From positions 1 to 7,000 of the forward strand of contig PBPF01000140.1 of NCBI GenBank assembly GCA_002724615.1: DNA of 7,000 bases, written 5' to 3'. A program made the position numbers and the translations under genes. This DNA comes from Verrucomicrobiales bacterium. Its GTDB lineage: Bacteria > Verrucomicrobiota > Verrucomicrobiia > Limisphaerales > UBA1100. The notes under the pieces were generated by a model. That model saw nothing but the letters and a program-made list of their open reading frames with translations. It searched no databases and was not told the DNA's origin. This document shows, piece by piece, positions 1 through 5,789 of this stretch. Every line of letters begins with the position of its first letter. Positions within the stretch are counted from its first letter, which is position 1.

Positions 1-125
1 TCAATGCTCGCCGACCCGTTAGCCGCTGCCACGCTTTTCACCAGCCCGAACGACACGATGTCGCGCGAGTAGCCGGGATAGGTCACGCCCTTGAGCGCGT
101 CTTCAATGGAATTTTCCAAGCTCAT
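1..125 (-). CDS. mrp: Mrp/NBP35-type iron-sulfur cluster carrier, N-terminal DUF59 domain (partial, 3' end outside window)
   Basis: Only the first 41 codons are visible; the gene runs off the left edge. The visible protein contains the block LKGVTYPGYSRDIVSFGLVK (residues 11-30), which matches the DUF59/MIP18 domain found at the N-terminus of Mrp (ApbC/NBP35) P-loop ATPases. Those proteins bind and transfer Fe-S clusters in the cytoplasm. The ATG start overlaps the stop of the upstream desulfurase-like gene as ATGA, so translation is probably coupled. A weak GGGT lies nine bases upstream of the ATG, inside that gene. The Walker A motif and the CxxC cluster ligands that would prove an Mrp ATPase lie outside the window. 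A stand-alone DUF59 protein (SufT or PaaD type) therefore remains possible, although the 'YPGYSRDIVSFGLV' wording is more typical of Mrp. Confidence 0.8.
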   Translation of the reverse strand, partial: MSLENSIEDALKGVTYPGYSRDIVSFGLVKSVAAANGSASI

Positions 126-1276
126 GTTTTTGCGACCCACGCCGGCGACATCGCGCGCAGCTTGTCCACCTGCTTGGGGATGACTTCCAGTGCGTAGTCA
201 ATGTCATCCGCCGAAGTGTCGCGGCCGAGGGAGAGGAGAACGTTGCCCTTGGCCAACGCCGCGTCAAGCCCGATTGCCGCCAGCGCCGGAGGCATCGCCA
301 TGTTTTTTGTGACGCACGCCGCCCCGCTGGCCACTGCGATTCCCTGCATGTCCAGCGCCAGCGCCAGTCCTTCGCCCTCCAGCCCTTCGAACGAGTAACT
401 CAAGTGATGCGCCATTCGCCTTTCGCCCAGTGGCGCACCGTTCAGGCGAACCCCCTCCACGCGCTCCTGAAGCCCTTCGTGCAGCTGCCGTTGCAACGGC
501 GCAGGATTCACCGGCGGCAAACCAATCGCCACGCCTGCGCCCGCGATGGCCGCCACGTTTTCCGTGCCGGCGCGCCAACCATCCTCCTGCGCGCCGCCGT
601 GGATCAGTGGCGTCAATGGTATCCGCCGGTCGCGACACAACACCCCCACCCCCTGCGGCCCGCCAAAACGTTGCGAGGCCAAGGTTAGCAGCGAGACCCC
701 CTCCTGCCGCAAATCCACTGGCACCCAGCCGGCAACTGCCGTCGCGTCCACCAGCAACGGAATCCCCCGCTCTGCGGCAAGTGTCCCGATGGCTGCCGTG
801 TCCTGTATCGTCCCCAAGTCGTGGCTGCCGTGATGCGTCGCGATAAGCACTGTACGATCCGTCAACGCCTCCGCGATGGTCTTCGGCTTAACTCGTCCTT
901 CGCCGTCCACTGCCAACCGCGTCGCCTCAAACCCATTCTCCTCCAGCCAAGCCACCGAACCCTCCACCGACGGATGCTCGTTGTTCGACAGCACGATGTG
1001 GTTACCGCGCTCCCGATGCGCCCACGTCACTCCCTTCACCGCCAGATTGTTCGCTTCTGTGCCGCTGCTGGTGAAGATAATCTCATCGGCATCCGCGTGA
1101 AGCATCTCCGCGCAGTTAGTCCGTGCCTCCTCAATTGCCTCGCGTGCGGCCAACCCGTGTCTGTGCAGAGACCCCGCGCTCCCGAACTTCTCCTCCAGAA
1201 ACTGCCGCATCACCTCCTTCACCGGCTCGGCCAAAGGCGACCCGGCAAGGTGATCCAGATAAACCCGCCGCTTCAT
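122..1276 (-). CDS. Cysteine desulfurase-like (IscS/NifS fold, aminotransferase class V) protein lacking the PLP lysine
   Basis: This 384-residue protein has the length and collinear motif order of IscS/NifS: YLDHLAGSP (6-14), FTSSGTEANN (68-77), EHPSV (100-104), VDAT (176-179), GPQGVGVLC (206-214), GGAQEDGWRAGTENV (227-241), SGAACVTK (317-324) and LSLGR (348-352). Classical members take sulfur from cysteine using PLP bound to a lysine in an 'SxHK' motif and hold it as a persulfide on a loop cysteine. Here the loop cysteine is present (Cys321), as are equivalents of E. coli IscS Thr76, His104 and Asp180 (Thr73, His101, Asp177). The 'SHK' site instead reads Ser201-Gln202-Arg203, so the Schiff-base lysine (IscS Lys206) is arginine. 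Asn155, Gln183 and Ser203 of IscS correspond to His152, Ala180 and Ala200. I chose the ATG at 1276 because homology begins there; upstream in-frame codons run into the 3' end of the lyase gene. No Shine-Dalgarno sequence is visible. The fold assignment is firm; desulfurase activity is doubtful. Confidence 0.9.
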   Translation of the reverse strand: MKRRVYLDHLAGSPLAEPVKEVMRQFLEEKFGSAGSLHRHGLAAREAIEEARTNCAEMLHADADEIIFTSSGTEANNLAVKGVTWAHRERGNHIVLSNNEHPSVEGSVAWLEENGFEATRLAVDGEGRVKPKTIAEALTDRTVLIATHHGSHDLGTIQDTAAIGTLAAERGIPLLVDATAVAGWVPVDLRQEGVSLLTLASQRFGGPQGVGVLCRDRRIPLTPLIHGGAQEDGWRAGTENVAAIAGAGVAIGLPPVNPAPLQRQLHEGLQERVEGVRLNGAPLGERRMAHHLSYSFEGLEGEGLALALDMQGIAVASGAACVTKNMAMPPALAAIGLDAALAKGNVLLSLGRDTSADDIDYALEVIPKQVDKLRAMSPAWVAKT

Positions 1277-1353
1277 GCCGGGAGAGTAAAAGGGAACAAA
1301 AAGAAATACAACGCGCCGAAACAGAAGGCGGGGCCGGTGGCCTCGCGCTCGGC
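1277..1353 (-). other. 77-bp intergenic spacer between lyase-like and desulfurase-like genes
   Basis: The two flanking genes point the same way. The minus-strand spacer begins GC-rich, with a short GGCC-ACC-GGCC inverted repeat at about 1333-1343, and becomes T-rich close to the desulfurase-like start. The repeat has only a four-base stem and no adjacent T-run, so I do not call a terminator. I see no convincing promoter or Shine-Dalgarno sequence. Read-through from the lyase gene is possible but cannot be decided from the sequence. Confidence 0.4.
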
Positions 1354-2817
1354 TTATTTCAATAACGCCAGATACTCCGACAACACCTTCATGTTCGCGA
1401 TAAACACCTGCGTCTCCACCCGCTCCGTGAACGTCATCCCGCGCAGCTCCAGCTTGTCCTTCGAAACCCACCGCCCCTGCTTGTCCTGGGCAGCGATGAT
1501 TTCCCGCACGCGCTTTTCCATGCCCTTTGCGCGTGCAGCCCGCTGCTTGGCAGTCGGCGGCGTGCGCTTCAGCGAGGCCAAATACTTCTCCCTTCCCATC
1601 GCCTTCACCTTCTCATAATGCCGGATCATCGATTCCACCCCAAACGAGCTTTTAAACCCGTAATGCGTCGGCAAGTCGTCATCGGTGTAAACCAGCTTGT
1701 AGTCCTTCGTGAAGTACAGCGGCTTGTTCGTTTTCAACTCGTAAAATCGCGCCCATGTCCCTTGGGCAACCGCCGATTTTTTATACCAAGCCACAGCCGG
1801 CGCCACCGCACGCAGGTATTTGTCCTCGCCCAGCTCCAGGTACAAGTCGATCAATGTGCGGCATACCCCCACGCTTTCGCCACCGGTCACCGAGGCGGGC
1901 TCGAAGCGCCGCGCCCACGCCGGTTCCATCCTCGCATTATACTGCTGTGCCCATACCGGCTGCGGCTCGGGCATTTGCGAGAGCAATAGAAAATCCGCTC
2001 CCCGCACCACCGCCGCCAAGAACTCCGGTCGCCCCTCACCATATCGCCGGTGCGCCTCCAGTGCCGTCAGGATGCAGTCGCGGATCGAGTTGTCATTGAA
2101 CGTGTAGTGTGACCGGTAATCCAGACCCTCGTATTTGCGCGACCACTTCTCGGGATATGTCGCCTTCTTCACGGGGAACCGCCGCGGATCCACTGCCTTC
2201 CCATCGTAACGTTGCGGCCACGCCCCGTTCGGATACTGCGCCGCCAGCAACTTCTGCAAACCATACGACAGCGCATGCAACACCCGCCGCTGCCGCGCAT
2301 CATTCGCATCCCGACAATGCCCTCCCAGTGCCATCAAGAACCGCAAGGCACTCTGGGAATTGTTGTCGTCAAACGTGGTGATATTCCTCCGGCGTGTGGT
2401 TTCCGTGAACGCCAGCTTCCCCCGGTCCACCTGCCGGTACCATCGCTCCTTCGCGTCAAAATCAAACCGGTAATCCCATCCTCCGCTTTCCAACTGGCTC
2501 ATCGCCAGCGCATCCCCCACCGCCAGCGCGCAGTCCAGCAGGTACTTGTCCCCCGTTGCCTCGTAGGCTGTCAAAAACGCCTCCCCCATCGAGGGCGTCC
2601 CCGGCGGCTGAATCCAAATTGTCGTCTTGCTCCCCTTCCCTTCGCCCGCCATCAACTTCATGTCCGTCGAGTATCGCCAAAGATACCCGCCCCCCGCCGC
2701 AATGGACCGCATGAACTTGGCACCCTTGACCAGCGTCATGCGGGCATCAGTGGCGGTATCGGCACCCGCCGCAACGGCGACAAGCAGAAAAGGCAAAAGG
2801 ATCGAGCGTGTTTGCAT
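1354..2817 (-). CDS. Secreted pectate lyase-like protein, polysaccharide lyase family 10 type
   Basis: The gene encodes 487 residues. An N-terminal signal peptide (MQTRS, then a hydrophobic core, cleavage near AVAAGA at 14-19) indicates export. The body resembles the Pec_lyase/PL10 alpha-toroid. Blocks include GGWDYRFDF (112-120), TTFDDNNSQSALRFL (147-161), QYPNGAWPQRY (194-204), YTFNDNS (238-244), PVWAQQY (287-293), WARRFEPASVTGGESVG (301-317) and TWARFYELKTNKPL (354-367). These correspond to the family pattern of a GGWPQ-like strand, a TFND block, a 'W-A-Q...W-A-R..E.AS..GGESVG' block and a late WARFYE block. PL10 enzymes cleave polygalacturonate by calcium-assisted beta-elimination with an arginine base; I cannot assign the catalytic residues without an alignment. 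A charged helical tail (about 400-487) follows the last family motif. The ATG at 2817 is chosen because it directly precedes the signal peptide; a TTG at 2883 would add 22 unlikely residues. No Shine-Dalgarno sequence is visible. The true substrate may be another uronate polymer. Confidence 0.85.
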   Translation of the reverse strand: MQTRSILLPFLLVAVAAGADTATDARMTLVKGAKFMRSIAAGGGYLWRYSTDMKLMAGEGKGSKTTIWIQPPGTPSMGEAFLTAYEATGDKYLLDCALAVGDALAMSQLESGGWDYRFDFDAKERWYRQVDRGKLAFTETTRRRNITTFDDNNSQSALRFLMALGGHCRDANDARQRRVLHALSYGLQKLLAAQYPNGAWPQRYDGKAVDPRRFPVKKATYPEKWSRKYEGLDYRSHYTFNDNSIRDCILTALEAHRRYGEGRPEFLAAVVRGADFLLLSQMPEPQPVWAQQYNARMEPAWARRFEPASVTGGESVGVCRTLIDLYLELGEDKYLRAVAPAVAWYKKSAVAQGTWARFYELKTNKPLYFTKDYKLVYTDDDLPTHYGFKSSFGVESMIRHYEKVKAMGREKYLASLKRTPPTAKQRAARAKGMEKRVREIIAAQDKQGRWVSKDKLELRGMTFTERVETQVFIANMKVLSEYLALLK

Positions 2818-2898
2818 CTGGAAACAATAACACCCAATTCCCCATCGTCTAGCGCAACCGCTTGCCTTGTCTTTGTCTCGCAATTAGCCTGTGGCCGG
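2818..2898. promoter_or_regulatory. Divergent intergenic region (81 bp) between lyase-like gene and LptF/G-family permease
   Basis: Both flanking genes start at the edges of this gap and point away from each other, so it must hold at least part of both promoters unless these lie inside the opposing genes. On the plus strand TTGCCT (2862-2867) is a plausible -35, but the best -10 at 17-base spacing, TAGCCT (2885-2890), matches the consensus at only three of six positions. I see no clear operator palindrome. The region call rests on gene layout; the plus-strand boxes are weak. Confidence 0.5.
2827..2857 (-). promoter_or_regulatory. Candidate sigma70-like promoter for the lyase-like gene
   Basis: On the minus strand, TTGCGC (2857-2852) and TGTTAT (2832-2827) sit 19 bases apart. 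The -10 box ends nine bases before the ATG at 2817, so transcription would start at or within about four bases of the start codon. This would give a leaderless or nearly leaderless message, consistent with the absence of a Shine-Dalgarno sequence. The spacing is longer than ideal and the matches are partial, so this is a weak prediction. Confidence 0.25.
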
Positions 2899-4098
2899 AT
2901 GCGGTTATTGGATGCTTACCTGTTGCGCGAGCTGCTGGTGCCCCTGTTCTACTGCCTGGTGGGATTCCAGGTCTTTTGGACAGCGTTTGACCTCTATAGC
3001 CACCTCGACGAGTACCGCGAGTTAAACTTGGGCGTGGCGGACGTGGCGCACCTGTATATATTAAAAATGCCAGAGCTGCTGGGCACAGTGTTGCCGGTGG
3101 CACTGCTTCTAGCGTTGCTGTATACGCTCACAAACCTGTCACGCCACAACGAGATTGTTGCCATGCGTACGGCTGGCTTGAGCTTGGTTCGCATCAGTCG
3201 GCCATTCCTTCTCGTGGGGGTGTTGATGAGCGTGCTGTTGTTTCTCGTGACGGAATACTTCGGACCGCGTGCGGCCGAGCGCATGGCGGAAATCCAGACA
3301 CGCCAAGCCGCCAGTGAGGAAGAGTCTCCTTGGGTGGATCGTGTGATTGTGCGAAAGGATCATCAGGGCAATATACAGACCCTCGGACCCCTGAGCTTTA
3401 ACCGGAAAACACAAGAGCTGCGCGACGTGGTGGCAGAATTAAACAGCACCGCACGTGACCGCGACTTATACCTTCCCGACACCAATCGGGTGGTTAACAG
3501 CGCGGAGAATGTAAGCCGCGGGGAATGGACACCGCGCGGATGGCTGTTTCACAACGTGAACCATTTTAAATATCAACGCGGTTCCTCCCTGTGGCCCAAC
3601 CCAGAACAAAGCGTGTTCCATGAAATGATTCTTGTGACGAATTTGAACATCAGCCCCACGGAGATCCTGACCGAGGTGGAACGCAAGCGCATCCAAGTCC
3701 GACTTTCATCGCATGACGCCGGCAAGCGACTGCTCTTCACAGTTCGTGAGCTTCTGGAATTCACTAACGGGGAAAAAGCGCCATCGCCGGGCACGAAGGA
3801 ATACTCGATGGTTCACACCCAGCTTCACGGCCGTCTGGCCCAACCATTGACCTGCGTGGTGGTTGTGTTGATCGCACTGCCGTTCGGGGCATTTCTTGGC
3901 CGTCGCAGTGCTTTTGTGGGTGTCGCTGCCAGCGTAGTGATGTGTTTTGCCTACTTCATGCTTTTTCGTCTGGGCATGGCAATGGGTATGGGCGGGGCAT
4001 TGGCGGCCATGGGCATTTGGGGTCCGCTGGTCGCTGCATGGCTACCCAATTTCTCCTTCGCGACAATCGGGCTAGGGCTGTCGTGGAAAATGAGGTAA
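2899..4098 (+). CDS. LptF/LptG-family lipopolysaccharide export permease (YjgP/YjgQ)
   Basis: This 399-residue inner-membrane protein has the LptF/LptG architecture. Three N-terminal membrane segments (about 11-33, 58-80, 101-120) are followed by a periplasmic jellyroll-like region (about 125-310) and three C-terminal membrane segments (about 316-336, 340-365, 368-393). The cytoplasmic loop RHNEIVAMRTAG (82-93) matches the family's conserved 'NE..A.R.AG' segment that contacts the LptB ATPase. IsPTEIL-type residues near the end of the periplasmic domain are also typical. With LptB2 and LptC, LptF and LptG extract LPS from the inner membrane and push it along the periplasmic bridge. I cannot tell F from G by eye. 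The ATG at 2899 starts directly before the expected 'LLDAYLLRELL' N-terminus and no upstream in-frame alternative exists close by; no clear Shine-Dalgarno sequence is seen. The usual second permease gene is not adjacent; a histidine kinase gene follows after five bases. The sixth-segment region is rich in Met and Gly (MAMGMGG). Confidence 0.93.
   Translation: MRLLDAYLLRELLVPLFYCLVGFQVFWTAFDLYSHLDEYRELNLGVADVAHLYILKMPELLGTVLPVALLLALLYTLTNLSRHNEIVAMRTAGLSLVRISRPFLLVGVLMSVLLFLVTEYFGPRAAERMAEIQTRQAASEEESPWVDRVIVRKDHQGNIQTLGPLSFNRKTQELRDVVAELNSTARDRDLYLPDTNRVVNSAENVSRGEWTPRGWLFHNVNHFKYQRGSSLWPNPEQSVFHEMILVTNLNISPTEILTEVERKRIQVRLSSHDAGKRLLFTVRELLEFTNGEKAPSPGTKEYSMVHTQLHGRLAQPLTCVVVVLIALPFGAFLGRRSAFVGVAASVVMCFAYFMLFRLGMAMGMGGALAAMGIWGPLVAAWLPNFSFATIGLGLSWKMR
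4092..4096 (+). promoter_or_regulatory. Ribosome-binding site of the histidine kinase gene, overlapping the permease stop
   Basis: GAGGT lies eight bases before the kinase ATG at 4104, and its last base is the T of the permease stop codon TAA (4096-4098). This is the only strong Shine-Dalgarno sequence at a gene start in the window. It fixes the kinase start and suggests that ribosomes finishing the permease can re-initiate on the kinase. Confidence 0.7.
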
Positions 4099-4103
4099 TC
4101 CTA

Positions 4104-5789
4104 ATGTCGAAGGGAAACAACCTCAGCGAACTTTATCGCATCAGTCGTGAAATCCACGCCACGTTAGAGCCGCAGGTGGCCCTGCAACTGGTGATGCGTG
4201 AGGCAGTAGGCCTTGTCAATGCCACCAGCGGTTCACTCGTTTTGGTCAACCCCACCACCGGGCTACTGGACATTGAAGCGTCAGAAGGACTGCCCGAGGA
4301 TGGCGCGGATTTAAAACTGCGGCTGGATGAGGGCATCACCGGCTGGGTCGTGCGCCACGGCCAGCCACTTCGCGTTGATGATGTGTCGAACGACAAACGG
4401 TACGTCACCCTGCGCAGTGGTGTGTGTTCGGAGATGGCTGTGCCCCTAGTGATGGATGGCGAAGTGCGCGGCGTGTTGAACGTGGATGCCGACCAACCTG
4501 CAGCATTCTCTGCTGCGGACCAGAAACTGTTAGAGGAGCTTGCTGACCACGCAACGCAAGTGATCAGGAACACATGGCTTTTCGAACAGTCACGCCATCA
4601 GGCAAGGCTACTGGAGAGCTTGGTCAGCGTTCGGCAGTCTATCAACTCATCCTTGAATTTGGATGATGTCCTCCAAGACATTACCCGCGAAGCCGTCAGC
4701 CTGTTCCCCGCACGCATGGCGTCGCTGCAACTCGTGGATGGCTCCGGCGAGTGGCTAGAGCTGCGCGCGCAACACGGCGCTGGAGAGGACTATCGGTCGC
4801 GCCCGCGGCTTTGGGTCGATGACAGTTTCATGGGTTCAGTGGTACGTCGCCGTAAGCCAATACAGGTGGTCAACGTGCAAACCTCTGCACAGTATCAGCA
4901 TCCTGAGATTGCACGGCGGGAGGGGCTTGTGTCGCTGCTCAGTGTGCCACTGGTGTTTGATGACAAGTGTCTCGGTACGCTCAATGTTTACACCGACCAG
5001 CCCCACGTTTTTTCCAACGAGGAAACCCACGCGCTCGTTGCACTTGCCGAGCTGTCCGCCATCGCCATCGACAAGGCGCGCCTATACGAGCGCACCGTGG
5101 ACGTGGAGGAACAATTGCGCCGGAACGAGCAACTTTCTGCGTTGGGCTTACTGGCCGCGGAGGTAGCACACGAGATTCGCAATCCGCTGACGGTGATGAA
5201 AATGCTTTACCATTCGCTGAACTTGGATTTCGGCAGCGACGATCCTCGGGCGGAGGATGCACGAGTGTTGAGCGAAAAGATGAACCAACTCGATGCTATT
5301 GTGGAACGCATCGTGAACTTCGCCCGTAACGCCGAGCCGCGCATGGCACCCGTGGATTTGGCCGGACTGCTCGATGACCTCGCCCTGCTCACCCGCCATA
5401 AGCTGCAGCACCAGCGCATCACCTTGCAGCGAGAAATGGCCAACAGCCTGCCCAGCGTGAATGGCGATGCCACGCAGCTGTCTCAAGCATTTTTGAATCT
5501 CATTTTAAACGCCACCGAGGCCATGCCCGAGGGTGGCACGCTCACCATCCGCGCCGCCACCGAGGCCAACGCCGTGGCAGTGGCCTTCGCCGACACCGGC
5601 CCTGGCATGACGGAGGAACAGCGCGCGCGCGCCTTCACAGGTATGTTGAGCACTACCAAGGAAAAAGGCGGAGGCCTCGGGCTGGCCATCGTGGCCAAGG
5701 TGGCCGAGGCTCACGGTGGCCAAGTGGAAGTGGACGCACGCGAAGGCGAGGGGACAACGATTACCTTGCGCCTGCCCGTTACGGATTGA
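4104..5789 (+). CDS. Soluble sensor histidine kinase with two tandem GAF domains
   Basis: The protein has 561 residues and no signal peptide or membrane segment, so it should act in the cytoplasm. Two GAF domains (about 20-157 and 185-325) share the pattern 'EGITGWVV..G.P..V.DV....Y' and 'SE.AVPLV.DGEVRGVLNVD', repeated in the second as 'SLLSVPLVFDDKCLGTLNVY'. A linker helix leads to a HisKA dimerisation domain with the phospho-accepting His356 in AAEVAHEIRNPL. The HATPase domain has its N-box at NLILNATEA (Asn469), G1 at DTGPGM (Asp497) and G2 at GGGLGLAI (from Gly522), so all key catalytic boxes are intact. It ends shortly after the HATPase domain, with no receiver domain, and no response regulator gene is in the window. 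GAF ligands vary widely (cyclic nucleotides, small molecules, haem) and cannot be read here. The ATG at 4104 is set by the GAGGT site. The gene lies five bases after the permease gene and is likely co-transcribed and translationally coupled to it. Confidence 0.94.
   Translation: MSKGNNLSELYRISREIHATLEPQVALQLVMREAVGLVNATSGSLVLVNPTTGLLDIEASEGLPEDGADLKLRLDEGITGWVVRHGQPLRVDDVSNDKRYVTLRSGVCSEMAVPLVMDGEVRGVLNVDADQPAAFSAADQKLLEELADHATQVIRNTWLFEQSRHQARLLESLVSVRQSINSSLNLDDVLQDITREAVSLFPARMASLQLVDGSGEWLELRAQHGAGEDYRSRPRLWVDDSFMGSVVRRRKPIQVVNVQTSAQYQHPEIARREGLVSLLSVPLVFDDKCLGTLNVYTDQPHVFSNEETHALVALAELSAIAIDKARLYERTVDVEEQLRRNEQLSALGLLAAEVAHEIRNPLTVMKMLYHSLNLDFGSDDPRAEDARVLSEKMNQLDAIVERIVNFARNAEPRMAPVDLAGLLDDLALLTRHKLQHQRITLQREMANSLPSVNGDATQLSQAFLNLILNATEAMPEGGTLTIRAATEANAVAVAFADTGPGMTEEQRARAFTGMLSTTKEKGGGLGLAIVAKVAEAHGGQVEVDAREGEGTTITLRLPVTD

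Noticed and set aside
1277..1471. A 65-residue N-terminal extension of the desulfurase-like protein
   Set aside because: It overlaps the 3' end of the lyase-like gene and has no family similarity; the expected desulfurase N-terminus begins at the ATG at 1276.
821..1618. A 265-codon plus-strand open frame antisense to the desulfurase-like and lyase-like genes
   Set aside because: It has no recognisable domain, its composition is that of a complementary-strand shadow, and it crosses two well-supported genes.
2818..2883. A 22-residue extension of the lyase-like protein from a TTG codon
   Set aside because: It would bury the signal peptide behind a charged, cysteine-containing stretch; the ATG at 2817 is followed immediately by a well-formed signal peptide.
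2212..2898. A 229-residue upstream extension of the permease reading frame
   Set aside because: It runs antisense through the lyase-like gene, is rich in Arg, Pro and His as expected of a shadow frame, and the permease family homology starts at the ATG at 2899.
3970..4020. Repetitive-looking ATGGGC/GGCATG stretch in the permease gene
   Set aside because: It is explained by the Met- and Gly-rich membrane segment it encodes and is not a tandem repeat.
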